The translations under genes were made by a program, and so were the position numbers. Below the pieces are notes generated by a model that was given only the letters and a program-made list of their open reading frames with translations, did not search any database and was not told the origin of the DNA. DNA of 64,000 bases from Diploptera punctata (Eukaryota > Arthropoda > Insecta > Blattodea > Blaberidae), in the NCBI GenBank assembly GCA_030220185.1, contig JASPKZ010003432.1:744001-808000 (forward strand), given 5' to 3'. Of this stretch, positions 41,500 to 52,269 are shown in pieces (position 1 is the first letter of the stretch; each line of letters starts with the position of its first letter).

Positions 41500-41645
41500 A
41501 TATGCTAGAAGTCCCTTGATCTCTAGCGTCGGGCCTTGTTATTCACACGTATTAATCACAGGGGACGATCATCTAGCCAGAAAAGGATGTAATATGGTCA
41601 AGCACGTCGGGTCTCCAGCAGTTATACTTGGTTTTATCAATGTTT
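41500..41645 (-). mobile_element. SINE-B 3' half, degraded
   Basis: TTCACACGTATTAATCACAG, GGACGATCATCTAGCCAGAA, CACGTCGGGTCTCCAGCAGT and TATACTTGGTTTTATCAATG. Confidence 0.7.
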
Positions 41646-41674
41646 TTTATAAGACGATAAAAATGAGTATTATA

Positions 41675-42020
41675 TTTAGGTGTGAAGAGACAGGCGAATG
41701 GAGAAGACTGTATACTAGTGAGATACGAGTACATTATTATTTAGAGGAAACTTAATATATAATAAGAAAAGTTAAGTCTCGTAGACTGCGGTGGTATATG
41801 TGGCACGAATGGCGAATGAAAGAGAGGCATGGAAACTTCTTGTATGAAAACCAGGTGGAAAATGTCCAGTTGATAGATCAAGAATGAGGTGGGAGAATAA
41901 CATTAACTATGATTTGAGGCAAGTAGATTATACGGGGGATGATTGGAAAACATTCACTCAGGACAGGGATGTATGGCGAGCTTATGTCCGCCCGGCGATG
42001 AACCCACGGGTTCGATAGTG
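41675..42020 (+). mobile_element. LINE-A fragment reaching the 3' end
   Basis: EETGEWRRLYTSEIR, a gap, then AWKLLV, MRWENNINYDLRQVDYTGDD and the terminal ACGGGTTCGATAGTGCCAGT. Several frameshifts; 5'-truncated. Confidence 0.88.
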
Positions 42021-42117
42021 CCAGTGAATTAGTATATTTAACTGAGGTTTTCTTGAAAATTGCTGTACACTTGTTTTAAAACAATAATCTCATTTAAATA
42101 TGTTTGGTTTTCTTGAT

Positions 42118-42345
42118 TATGGGACTTAGCTAGTTCGAGTTCCAATGGAGGAAGAACTTTCCTCATGGAATTTCGGCCAATATGCGACAGATGTTCACCC
42201 AGTATCGTGAGGAATTTGGGTAGGTACAATAAGAAGCGAATGCAGGTTAGGAGGAACAACTTACTAAGGCTAGTGGTCCGGACATGTTAACCATATGTTA
42301 TCCGTATACTCGTCCAGCTCTATGATTAACACACGAGGAGCTCAT
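42118..42345 (+). mobile_element. SINE-B middle portion
   Basis: GGAATTTCGGCCAATATGCG, AGTATCGTGAGGAATTTGGG and GGTCCGGACATGTTAACCAT match SINE-B. The head is reduced to TTCGAGTTCC. Confidence 0.8.
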
Positions 42346-42349
42346 TTTC

Positions 42350-42775
42350 AAAACGTCTCTTCTCCACTTTGTACCAAATCTATCTTTTTGTTGAGTCTAT
42401 ATTGTCAGATTGCGTTATGTAGGACTACAAAATCGTGATTTAGCTTCAGAATACCCTTAAAATCACAACAAAGTTGTATTAAATTCGATTATTGTATTTA
42501 AACTGGCTCTTGCCTGTCATTTATCACATATCGATGAAAGTGGACGAGATACGTTTTGAAAGCAAGTTTCTCACATGTGGATGAGGTCAGCAGCTGGATA
42601 TTAGGCAAATTGACTTCTAAGTCTGTCGCGTCCTGGAAAATGACAAATCAAATTATTTTCTGATTTGTTAAAAAATGTTACCATTTTTTAAAACAATTAA
42701 ATGTGTCGTCTTTTGAATAAAAAATTTAAAATATACAAAAAATATTGGTTATTTGTTTTAAGAAAACTTTATGGA
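42350..42775. other. unassigned AT-rich sequence
   Basis: Nothing recognised. Confidence 0.4.
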
Positions 42776-42779
42776 ACGT

Positions 42780-43059
42780 CATGTCTATGAGGTGTTTGGC
42801 CTAATAGTCAGCTGCTAGCCTTACAACCACGTGACATGTGATTAAAATGTCAATTCTTCCAACGACTCAGCTATCTCAACCTGAAATCCTTAATTATTGC
42901 AACTATCTAAATTCCTCGCGGTTTTGAATGATCAGAGGTCCGTACTGGTTGAAATTCCACCAGAAAATTACTTTCCCAACGGGAACTTGAACCAGCACAA
43001 GTCCCGTACCTCCCTATGGCAAAGCATTTCCCTTAGACCATTCGACTACGGCGCGGGAC
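42780..43059 (-). mobile_element. SINE-B copy
   Basis: GGTGTTTGGCCTAATAGTCA, CAACGACTCAGCTATCTCAA, CTTGAACCAGCACAAGTCCC and CGACTACGGCGCGGGAC. Both ends are present, but the middle is shorter than the full copies. Confidence 0.85.
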
Positions 43060-43064
43060 ACTAC

Positions 43065-43600
43065 ATACTACTTAAAAATTTTGAACTCTTGAATGTAATA
43101 GTTGAAATAATGAAAATAAACTGAATAGGCCTATTACTTTCTTTTATAAATATTTATAACTAATTGATGTTTTACGCCTGAAATACGAATTGATACCAAC
43201 TGGATTTTAATCAGGAAACCTCGAATCTGGACTCGTGACAACCACTATTTTACTTTATCAGGAACCAGAAGTATATTGAAGCAATATTTTTAAATATTAG
43301 TTTTACAGCATGATTTTCAGAAACAAAAACAAAATTGAGTATGAATGAAGCCATTATAATGATATTATAGTTGTACAGTGGATGCAGGAAATAATTGAAC
43401 AAAGACATTGATGTAATGAAGGCGGACGTGACACTTCGTCATTAAACTCTTCACAGTGTTTATCCACTGGATCGTGAGGCTCAATCACGAACAACCTATA
43501 TCATTATGTCTACATGTCATATGCTATCACTCCAAACAATGACGTTATATAAATGACCTCTGTGTTTAATTTATTTCTTGTTCAAATTGACTTTTGCAAG
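43065..43600. other. unassigned sequence
   Basis: Nothing recognised. Confidence 0.4.
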
Positions 43601-43604
43601 ACAT

Positions 43605-44370
43605 ATATCAATCAAAATTCCGTCACACAGGAACTGCGCAAACTAAACGAATTCCTCTTTTAATCGAACTTAATGTCCTATTTTGCTGAATTGTAGAATA
43701 TGCCTTTATTTTATTAATTAAATCCAGTAGGCTTATATCCAATTATATTAGGCCAGCAAGATAAACATGGTGGCCGCTAGAACGGTTTTTAAAGTACGAC
43801 TTTCAGGTTGCCCCTTACTTACCTACTCACTGGCACTATCGAACCCGTAGGTTCATGGCCGCGCGGACATAAGCTCTCCATACATCCCTATCCAGAGCTA
43901 ATGCTTTCCAATCATTCCCTGTATAATTCAGGTTACCCCTACTCTTAATATTATATTTTGCTGATTTTTGTAGAATAATTTTCTCGTTTTATTTTAATAG
44001 CATATATTATTGAATCTCCAAATATTTTGAAACCCTATTTCGCCACAAAGGCATATTACGGTTGTAGCTTACTATAACAATATTATACAATACATTGTAA
44101 AGCAGAAATATTTCAATGAGAGTTATGAATTACGTAAATTGTCTTAGAAAATACTACTTATTTCTATGAATGTTCGTTATGAATTTCATAAAATGTTTGA
44201 AATTTTGTCCAAGTTTTATTGTGAAAAATCGAAAATATAACTAGTTTAAAATGTTCGCTTCAGGCGAAACCCAACTCCCCATGGTCATATTTTACTGATT
44301 AACGAACTCAACCTTACTTTTTTTAATTGATACCGAGTTTGCTTTCGAAAAAAAAATTGCTGCTGCTAGA
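43605..44370 (+). repeat. R-Y satellite-like repeat and associated flank, interrupted by LINE-A
   Basis: CCGTCACACAGGAACTGCGC starts the segment shared with 37315. GTGGCCGCTAGAACGG at 43771 and ACTTTCAGGTTGCCCC at 43799 are R-Y landmarks. After the 111-bp LINE-A insertion the monomer resumes and continues to 44060, with another monomer start at 44258 (GCTTCAGGCGAAACCC). A long (CA)n tract follows. Confidence 0.6.
43816..43926 (-). mobile_element. 111-bp 5'-truncated LINE-A insertion with 14-bp TSD
   Basis: TTCAGGTTGCCCCT (43802-43815) and TTCAGGTTACCCCT (43927-43940) flank it as a TSD with one mismatch. The insertion starts with the (GTAA)n-type tail reversed (TACTTACCTACTCACTGGCA) and contains only the last ~100 bp of LINE-A. 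Confidence 0.9.
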
Positions 44371-44388
44371 CCCACACACACAACACAC

Positions 44389-44473
<85 letters not shown>
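44371..44473 (+). repeat. (CA)n microsatellite
   Basis: A CA tract of more than 100 bp with two AA-type interruptions near its start. Confidence 0.97.
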
Positions 44474-44475
<2 letters not shown>

Positions 44476-44627
44476 GCTGCTGTTACAGTTTCACACTTCT
44501 AAATTGTAGTACTTTCCACGGGGAATCTAATGACACTTTAAATTCCAATTCCACAAGAAAGTTACTTACTTATTCTTTCCCTGTACTCTTCATATCACGA
44601 AAATACCTTCCTTTGCCCTTCATTGTA

Positions 44628-45030
44628 TCTTCTTGTAAGCCCATGTTTCCCTCAACAGATATTTAGGCGCTCTCCCCCTACAGGGAAGCATTTGAACCAT
44701 ACTAATTTAGTTACACTTGTTTCGTATAGATGTCATTTGAGTGGTCCGTGGTCAGCGTTCCGCCTAATACTGACATCTAGGAAACCAAGGTAGTACTTGG
44801 ACGGGAAAATTCGGTAAATTTTGCTTAGAGGCCTTTTCATTCAGGCTTAAAGATCTTTTACGAGCCTGAAAATCTTCAGACTCGGGACCCACGGCTTAAA
44901 GTCCCTCCGGGAGGACTTGCTCCTTGGATTTTTCCATCCTAAAAAAAATCAATCGAACCCGGCCGGGTCTGAACCCGCGACCCTCGAGACCAGAGGCAAG
45001 GAGCATAACCACTAGTCCACGGCGGCCGAT
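44628..45030 (-). mobile_element. SINE-C full-length copy with 12-bp TSD
   Basis: CCCTTCATTGTA (44616-44627) and CCCTTCATCGTA (45031-45042) form the TSD. On the minus strand it begins GGCCGCCGTGGACTAGTGGT, has the B-box GCGGGTTCAGACCCGGCC, a T run, and the body GTCCTCCCGGAGGGACTTTA. It ends at AAGCCCATGTTTCCC reversed. Length 403 bp; the best SINE-C reference here. Confidence 0.92.
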
Positions 45031-45044
45031 CCCTTCATCGTAAT

Positions 45045-45545
45045 AAGAAAATAACTTGAAACGTAATTAAAAGTGTTTGTAACATCAGTGACGTTAGTAC
45101 TTTGTTCAAACTGTACAACAGACTAGTAAAGGCAGTTGAGATGAAATTAAATAAAGACGAATGAATGACTGAAGCAGTAGGGGCAGCTTAACATGAAAAG
45201 ATTGATTCGGGCAACTAAATGAAGAAATGAAGTGGATCATGTGGAGTGTTTGTGAAGGGTGGGTACAGAAACAAGCCGAGCAGTGGAAAGAGAAGGTATA
45301 ATTATCGAGATGGGTATGGCCGAGCATGCGCAAAAGGTTCTAATTGGTTACAAAAAGGGTACGCTTAGTGTGGTATTCTCGATTAGAGCGGACAAAACAG
45401 GCGGACATTAACAGATGTTGAAGAACCTCCCAGTAATCACTCAGCTACATCTCTCCCTAATAATAACACCATAGTCTGTTCACTTACATTATTTTAATTT
45501 TTAGCGAAAGTCTGATTTTTAAAATCACTACTTCCCCCTTATTTG
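45045..45545. other. unassigned sequence
   Basis: Nothing recognised; the 75-codon minus frame has no features. Confidence 0.4.
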
Positions 45546-45547
45546 TC

Positions 45548-46280
45548 CCACGAGTGATTTCCAAATTATCGATAAATTCACGACTCACGAAGTGAGGAGT
45601 GAATTTATCTAGACTTTTTGGAAATCAAGAGTGGCATTTGTTAGGACTATTTAACGAATAAAATTAAGCTGTTTACTCACAAATCATTATTTAACTATAG
45701 TTATTTTAAAATATTTATATATTTAATGTAAACGGCGATGTTTGAAAACAATTGAGAAACGTATGGTACGCTTCGTTGGCTTCTTTTGTTCGTCACTGCA
45801 GCCAGATCATAATATTATTTATTGCCAAAGGATCGCAATGTTGTAAGAATGCACCCTAGTGGAGAAATTTATAACCAACGTTATAGGTATTAATTAATTT
45901 GATGTCCTATGATGTAAATATGCCAATTATATTTTTCTGTAACATCATTTCCTGGAAAATAATTCTTTTAAGAAAATGCAAACAGTGTTTTTTGTGGTAT
46001 AATCAATTGTTACAAATGTTTTTATATTATCTATCGCATGCGCTTTCTGCTGACATTCATGCACTATGTATACAATCTGGTAGCAGTATTTCTCGGAGGC
46101 TCAGTCACTGCAAAATAATATGACCTATTCAGAATGTTAAAAAGGAGATGCTTTCTTTATTATGATAAACTTTAGTTGGTAAATTTTAGGCGAAACACGA
46201 CTGTGACTGGTTGTAAATAAAACAATAATTGAAATGTGATTGGTCATTGACTCCCATTTGGGGCAGGAGTTAAATAGTCA
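45548..46280 (+). repeat. element X, long copy (733 bp)
   Basis: It starts with an 88-bp imperfect palindrome (CCACGAGTGATTTCCAAATT pairing with GGAAATCAAGAGTGG). It continues with TTGTTAGGACTATTTAACGA and GTAAACGGCGATGTTTGAAA and ends TTGGGGCAGGAGTTAAATAG. The second copy at 61691-62123 matches at both ends but lacks about 290 bp corresponding to 45850-46140. No TSD or terminal inverted repeats that I can see, and no coding. Confidence 0.85.
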
Positions 46281-46284
46281 AATA

Positions 46285-46555
46285 TACGTCCCTTACACAT
46301 ACAGTGAGTGTAAAAAGTGTTCGTATAGTTAAACATTTTTTTAGTTTTTTTTATCTTTCGCCTTATATGTACTTTTACATGGCACACGCCGCCCGGGCCT
46401 TACAATGGTACGACCTTTCCGAGATAGGGATTTTAAACTTTGGATCAGAAACATAAGTTACTTTTTTCCCCACACAAGGATATGGAAGGATGAGTGATCA
46501 GCTCAAATTCATGTCCACCTCCGAGACACATCATTAAGATGAAATACAGCATTCT
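46285..46555. other. unassigned sequence
   Basis: Nothing recognised. A (CA)n patch of nine units follows at 46557-46574. Confidence 0.4.
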
Positions 46556-46584
46556 CACACACACACACACACACTAAGTATGAG

Positions 46585-46790
46585 GAATATGATAATGATG
46601 GTTATGATGGCCAGTTGATGATCGGAGACCGTTTGTACCTTAACGTCTCCAGACATTTGCCTTCCAGGTAAGGAAAATACTGAAACAATAGTATCATCCA
46701 GGAAAATTGTCCCGGCTGGGGACTGAACCCGGGTTCACTGTGTAAGAGGCAGTGGCAATACCTGAGACCACAGCGTGGACTAAACATGTT
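46585..46790 (-). mobile_element. SINE-E 5' portion
   Basis: ATGATGGCCAGTTGATGATC, CTTCCAGGTAAGGAAAATAC and GACTGAACCCGGGTTCACTG, then CCTGAGACCACAGCGTGG, follow the SINE-E head and first half reversed. Confidence 0.75.
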
Positions 46791-46794
46791 TTAC

Positions 46795-47095
46795 AAAAAA
46801 ATCCAAAATATTTCCACTGATAAAAATAATTTGTGTAAAACATATTATTCATATGTTTTATGGTACGTTTAACATTAATATAAAAAAATGGTTAGATTGG
46901 CATGCTATAATGAGGCATGAATAAAAACAAATATAAAGTTTAGCCATTATTCTACGAGTGAGAAGCGAGTGTATAGTAGGCCTACCTTCCCCCTTCCCTT
47001 ATAAAGATTTCACAACATACACAGTACCAACCCCAACAGTGTACCCAATACAGTTACGCATAATACACAAAACAGTTTAATAATAATAACAATAA
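46795..47095. other. unassigned AT-rich sequence
   Basis: Nothing recognised. Confidence 0.4.
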
Positions 47096-47099
47096 TAAT

Positions 47100-47398
47100 A
47101 GTAAAGTGATCCCACTACAGGCCTCGGGAGGCCCTTGAGGTAGTAGGAGGTTAAAGCTCCCACTTTTTCTAGACAATCGGCACGATGTCAGCCGGGGAGT
47201 CAGCCCTGCGTGACGGCCGCCTTTACCTCCAGAACAAGCATCTGGTACTCATTTCCGTTAGAGGCTGAGTCGAACCCAGGGCCATAGTGCCGCCAGAAGG
47301 TTTGGGTCAGTTTAAAAATCCTTACCCCAAGGGGACTCGAACCCTCGACCTTCCGGCTTGTAGAGCAGTGCCTTAACCTCTACGCTACGGCGTGCCCC
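47100..47398 (-). mobile_element. SINE-A full-length copy
   Basis: GATCCCACTACAGGCCTC through GACTCGAACCCTCGACCTTC and CTACGCTACGGCGTGCCCC, complete and very close to 38844-39145. AAC/AAT-type simple repeats flank both sides, so a TSD cannot be delimited. Confidence 0.92.
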
Positions 47399-47399
47399 C

Positions 47400-47414
47400 A
47401 ACAACAACAACAAC

Positions 47415-47468
<54 letters not shown>
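47400..47468 (+). repeat. compound (CAA)n(TAA)n microsatellite
   Basis: Short CAA run followed by about 18 AAT units. Confidence 0.95.
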
Positions 47469-47474
47469 TTATTT

Positions 47475-47940
47475 AAGCTGGCTCCGAAAAGTAAAGAAGC
47501 AATAGTACATATGCGTAAAATTATCGATAGGGTTGTGCAGAATACAGCAACTAGTTAAATGGTTCTGAAAATAAAATAAACAACTGAAGAATCAAAAATC
47601 ATTATTCAGTTGCTTAGTGAATGCAAATTAGTATAAAATATTAAAAATTATTTCATAGTTGATAATTTTCTAAGAAGGCTACATTGTTACAATGGAAGAG
47701 TTGTCCGATGAAAGCACTTTGTCAATTAAATAGAAATAAATTAATCGATCAAATTGCCCACTGTACGATCACTTTTTACACCCTCAAATCAGAATTTCTT
47801 TGGTTGTCCGATTTTATAAAGTCTTAGTTTAACCTAATTTATGCCACTAATATTTTATGGTATATCTTTTGTTCATGAGATACATTTATTGTAAGATTCG
47901 AGTTTAAGTTATGTAAATTGAATTTAGAATATGTTAACCA
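47475..47940. other. unassigned AT-rich sequence
   Basis: Nothing recognised. Confidence 0.4.
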
Positions 47941-47944
47941 TTTC

Positions 47945-48026
47945 ATGGAGAAAACTACATAACAGTGAGCTACATGATATGTGTAGGAACCAGATATAAT
48001 AAGAACAGTTAAGTCTCGTAGATGCG
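47945..48026 (+). mobile_element. LINE-A internal scrap
   Basis: GAAAACTACATAACAGTGAG and AGAACAGTTAAGTCTCGTAG, the HNSEL to SRRLR part of LINE-A. Confidence 0.75.
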
Positions 48027-48029
48027 ATA

Positions 48030-48580
48030 TCTAAAAATTGCACACCATCATCTCTTCTGACACCGAAATTCAAAATTTTGTAATTAAATTAAGAATTAAA
48101 TGTTTCGATCTCGCCGGGTGTCGGACCCGGGCCCGTCAGTCATTAAGCAGGTATGTTACCATCTGGATCAGCACGGTTAAACAAGGGGAATGGAATAAAT
48201 ATCTCACGAAAATATGTACCGGTACGGAATTGTAAGATCTGATATAACACAACCGGCACCTTAATATTATTTGGATAAATCTTTGAAACCACATGAAATT
48301 GAGAGAAGAATAAGACAAAGTCTGGAAGTTTTATTTCCAACGAGTCATAAAATGTAAACAGGAAACTGGTAGACCAAGGACAATAGTTATGTTTTGGGCA
48401 AGTCGTAAATGATGAACAAAAACGCCACCTCCACACATATACACAAGTTTAATATTCTGATTTATGTTTATGTACTGGAATAGTACTGAAAATGGCCACA
48501 AGATGAAACTGCAATATCAAGAGATATTTGGCTATAAAAAAATTCAAAAGAGTTTTTACTAACAGTTTTCATTTGTATCT
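48030..48580. other. mostly unassigned; weak tRNA-like segment
   Basis: CTCGCCGGGTGTCGGACCCG at 48110 followed by TAAGCAGGTATGTTACCAT looks like a reversed SINE head, but no family is assigned. The rest holds nothing recognised. Confidence 0.3.
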
Positions 48581-48587
48581 TAGAAGT

Positions 48588-48990
48588 TGTCGGTCGCGGT
48601 GGCCTAATGGTTTTATTCCTTGCCTCTAGTCCCGAGGTTCGCGTATTCAACTCCAGCAGGGATCGATGGATTTTTAGGATGAAAAAAACCAAGGGACAAG
48701 TCCTCCGGGAGGGATTTCAAGTTGTGGGTCCCAAATCTGATGATTTTCGGGTCCATAAAAGAACTTAAAGCCTAAATTAGTGCCTCTGAGTAGAATTTTT
48801 CCGGCCTTCCCCATCTAAATAATCTCTCATTTACCTATTATATGTCTCATTAATGTGATATGCTGGCCACCTTCCCTAGGGGGAATGGAAATAAATCTAT
48901 AGCGTAAATAAATTATCCTGGTCAAGAAATCTCGCTAGGGAGTACCTATGTATCCTCGAGAGACATATGGGGTTATATATACACACATAC
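48588..48990 (+). mobile_element. SINE-C full-length copy
   Basis: GGTCGCGGTGGCCTAATGGT, CCGAGGTTCGCGTATTCAAC, GACAAGTCCTCCGGGAGGGA and CTCGCTAGGGAGTACC follow SINE-C. The B-box has decayed and no TSD is clear. Confidence 0.85.
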
Positions 48991-49004
48991 ACCATTCCAG
49001 GTGG

Positions 49005-49165
49005 GATAGATTCTTTTGACCTACCAGTCAGTGCTAAACTCACATCCACAGCATCCTGTATAAATCACAGTGGTCGACGATTATAAAGCCAATATTGGAT
49101 GCCATGAACACAGTATATTGATATACCTTAGTCGTTAAGCTATTTTCTCTTAGAAACGCTATGTA
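49005..49165 (-). mobile_element. SINE-B 3' half, degraded
   Basis: TTGACCTACCAGTCAGTGCT, AACTCACATCCACAGC, AAATCACAGTGGTCGACGAT and TTAGTCGTTAAGCTATTTTC. Confidence 0.65.
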
Positions 49166-49393
49166 TCATACAGATCGTTACTCACGTGAAGAGTAGCGGG
49201 GTCTGAAGAAAGGGAGCGAGGGATTAATTACAATATTATCAACAAATGCATCTATAGCTATAACAGCTGAAGAAAACATTCGTATCCATGAATATTATTT
49301 TTACTTTTTCCTGCACTATTTGTTAAAAACAGCATGGAATGATGTCACTAGATGGGAACGGAGCCCATTCAACTCGAGCCGCTAGTCGATAAA

Positions 49394-49682
49394 GTTCTAA
49401 GAAAAATGTCGGACCAAAGAGAGATCAACGGAGGATACTACTTAACAGTGAGCTGCATGATCTTTATGGGAAACCAGATGTAACAACAGCTAACTATCGT
49501 AGACTGCGATAGACAGGGCATGTGGCACAAATGGAAGATGAAAGGAGGTATGAAAAACTCTCCTTGTAAGAAAACAGTAGGGAAAGCGCCCAGTTGGTAA
49601 GCCATGGATGAGGTGGGAGAGTAACATTAACCATGATTTTAGGGAACTTGATTGTACATGGGATGATTGAAAAATATTAGCT
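49394..49682 (+). mobile_element. LINE-A fragment
   Basis: ATAAAGTTCTAAGAAAAATG, GGACCAAAGAGAGATCAACG, AAAGCGCCCAGTTGGTAAGC and TGAGGTGGGAGAGTAACATT follow LINE-A to the DW..LA region. The last 60 bp of the family are missing. It faces a minus-strand copy at 49738. Confidence 0.85.
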
Positions 49683-49737
49683 ATTAACTACCCTGTAGTT
49701 AGTTTTTCCAAGAGAAACCGACTGTACTTAAACATAT

Positions 49738-49853
49738 TGTGCGGGCATATGTTTTCCATCCTATCTTGAGCCAATATTTGTCCAATCATTTCCTTTATAA
49801 TTCACTCCCTCAAACCATGGTTGATGTTATTCTCCTTCCTCATTCACAGCCTA
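49738..49853 (-). mobile_element. LINE-A fragment, tail-to-tail with the previous copy
   Basis: GGGCATATGTTTTCCATCCT, TTGTCCAATCATTTCCTTTA and ATTCTCCTTCCTCATTC are LINE-A reversed. Confidence 0.75.
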
Positions 49854-49884
49854 TGTACGGGGTTGTTTCCTTACTTTTTTTCTA

Positions 49885-50035
49885 TTTTCGATCGGGAGAA
49901 GAACAAGATGGACGGGAGAAGGACAAGAGGAGAAGACCAGCCAAGAGATGGATAGACAACGAATGCACATCCAATACGTTTTCCTCCGAGGAGTCATTTT
50001 GGAAATAAACAGGATAAAATTCTACAAATTATGAT
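49885..50035 (+). mobile_element. LINE tail fragment
   Basis: EEQDGREKDKRRRPAKRWID then ending ATTATGATTAAGAAGAAGAT. The RRRPAKRW.D block is a LINE C-terminal signature. Confidence 0.5.
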
Positions 50036-50039
50036 TAAG

Positions 50040-50420
50040 AAGAAGATGGGGTAGAGGTGTGGCAACCTCATCGTGCGACAACTTCCGAATAAGGCCAAGT
50101 TCGTTAGAGGAATATTGAGTCATTGATAAGGAAGATTTCCTACAAAGTTTCCATGCACCCCTTTCATTCCTATTTGGGCACATTACTGATCGAAATTCTA
50201 TGAGAATGTATCTTCCACCATGCGGTTTTTTTTAAATCTAGTATGACGAAAATGCAGATTCATTTTGACCACTTAATGTTTTATCCATATTTCACATGTT
50301 TTTGCATATATATTGCAATGTATTTTCAAATCGTTGTTACATGTAACTTCATTATTGCGTGCCTCGTAAATTTATTTTTATTGATGCAACATTTTATTGT
50401 TAGGTCTTCAAAATAAATAT
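50040..50420. other. unassigned sequence
   Basis: A possible scrap of SINE-B (CGAAATTCTATGAGAATGTA, CACCATGCGG) lies at 50190-50230. Otherwise nothing is recognised. Confidence 0.35.
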
Positions 50421-50424
50421 AAAT

Positions 50425-50622
50425 TTTGTAAAACGTGCTGTGTTTATTAGGAATCTAGAGACGAAATTTATATCTCTTTACGATTCACTCAAAATTGTGG
50501 AATCCGTAATAGAAAATATTTCCCAAGAACAAGAACCTACTAGAGAAGTTGTCAAAAAGAAATTTAACACGATCATGTTTTTCACTTTAAAAAAGTTAAA
50601 ATATCAGTCATACGAAGTATAA
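50425..50622 (+). pseudogene. possible hAT-like transposase fragment
   Basis: An open frame reads AVFIRNLETKFISLYDSLKI, VESVIENISQEQEPTREVVK and KKFNTIMFFTLKKL. The IKxVE...I...EPT..VKKKFN pattern resembles the linker region just before the C-terminal domain of CGG-repeat-binding-like hAT proteins in insects. It is short and isolated. I find no inverted ends like those at 15280, and the call rests on pattern memory only. Confidence 0.35.
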
Positions 50623-50859
50623 GCAGTATAAATTCGCAGATTTCTAAGTATGGATTTCGTTTGTTAATACAATGAATATTATTTGTATATGATGGGTCAT
50701 GAATGTTTTTTTTTTCAGAAAAAAGAAATGTTTTTGTACAAATGTTTATTGATGCATTACTTTATATTGATGGTAAGTATTGACCTGATTTTCCCACAGT
50801 ACACAAAATACATGAAATAGGACAACTTTCTCTTTTGCTATTTATTGACTTTTTTGTAT

Positions 50860-52265
50860 TTATTTACCACAAATTAAATCAGAAGTGACGGAATAAAATA
50901 AAGTGGTTTCCTAATTCACACAAAGAGAATTACCAACATTACAAGGTGTATATCTATTTAGTTTTATTATACTTTAGTACGAAAGGACCAAGTATAAAAA
51001 ATAATCCATTTTATTAACATAAATTGACGGAAAATGTGTTCCATTTCACTTATCTTATTTTCCCTCATTATATGGCAAGACAAGCCTACAGTAGAAGACC
51101 CTTGGCCTATGAACCGACTGCTGACCTCACATCCACTGTGTTAATGACAGATATGGTCGAGTACCAGCCAATACCCTATAGGGGTTTCACGTGGTCATCA
51201 TCCATTTACAACAAATTAAATCAAAAGTAATGGAATAAAATAAAGTGTTTTCTTATTATTATACAAACAGAATTATCAAAATTACAAGGGGCATATTATC
51301 CATTTTATTAACAAATGGTGACGGGCCATGTCCCCCTACGTTATGGTATAAGTCTCAAGTAGAAGGCTCTTGGTCTAACAGCCGACCTTACATGAACATG
51401 TGTTAATAACAGAGATGGACGATAATCCAGCTAATATAGGGGTCTCGGTTGGTAATCGTGCATTTACCTTAAATTAAATAAAAAGTGACGGAATTAAATA
51501 AAGAAAAAAAAAACTCCTGGCGCGACAGGCTTAGAAGCCCTTAGCCTACCAGCCGGCTGCTGGCCTCACATCCACATGTGTCAATCACATAGGTAGATGT
51601 TCATCAGCCAGTGTAGGGGTGATGTGGTCAGCATGTCGAGTCCCCCAGCCGTTATAGCTGGTTTCCTCAACCTGGAGCCGCTACTTATTGTAGCTACCCA
51701 AAGGCCTCATGATGCTGGGGGACACCGGTCCCATATTGGCCGAAATACCATGAGAAAATTTCTTCCCCATGGAGACTCGAACCAGCGCAAGTCCCGTAGC
51801 TCTGCGCCAAGGCTCCCTGCCTTAACCACTCGGCTACGGCGCGGGACGAATTAAATAAAGGGTTTTCTTAATATTACACAAAGATAATTGCCAAAATTAC
51901 AAGGGTCATATTATCAATTTTATTAACAAATGCTGACAGAAAAACTTTGTTCCAACTTCATGGTACGACAAACCTACAGTATAAGGACCTTGGCCCTCCA
52001 GTTGACTGTTGACCTTACATCTACATGTGTTAATAACAGATGAACAATCATCGAGAGTATAGGAGTTTCATATGGTCAGTATGTTGGGTTCCCCAGCCGT
52101 TAGTTTTTCAACCCGGAGCAGCTAAACAAATTCGTCAAGTTACTGGGAGCACCGGTTCTATACTGGCCGAAATTCCATGAAAAAATATCTTCCCCCATGG
52201 GGACTCGATGTAGGGCAGCGGAAGTCCCGTAGCTCTGCACCTAGACATCATGCCTTAAACTGCTC
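50860..52265. repeat. composite array: repeated AT-rich unit alternating with SINE-B 3' pieces
   Basis: Units start with ACAAATTAAATC or AAATTAAATAA at about 50872, 51211, 51471 and (after a SINE-B insertion) 51848. Each has AAGTGACGGAATAAAATAAAG, an ACACAAAGA.AATT.CCAA patch and TTTATTAACA followed by TGACGG or TGACAG. Three units are then joined to a SINE-B-derived 3' segment (51070-51200, 51340-51470, 51950-52265). The order AT-unit then SINE-B piece is kept, so the composite was amplified as one. Confidence 0.75.
51504..51847 (-). mobile_element. SINE-B full-length copy with perfect 13-bp TSD
   Basis: GAATTAAATAAAG occurs at 51491-51503 and 51848-51860. Between them lies a complete SINE-B: on the minus strand GTCCCGCGCCGTAGCCGAGT, GCTGGTTCGAGTCTCCATGG, a body to GGCTAAGGGCTTCTAAGC and a T-rich 3' tail after CAGGAG. 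Length 344 bp. Best SINE-B reference; insertion is younger than the surrounding array. Confidence 0.95.
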
Positions 52266-52269
52266 GCCT

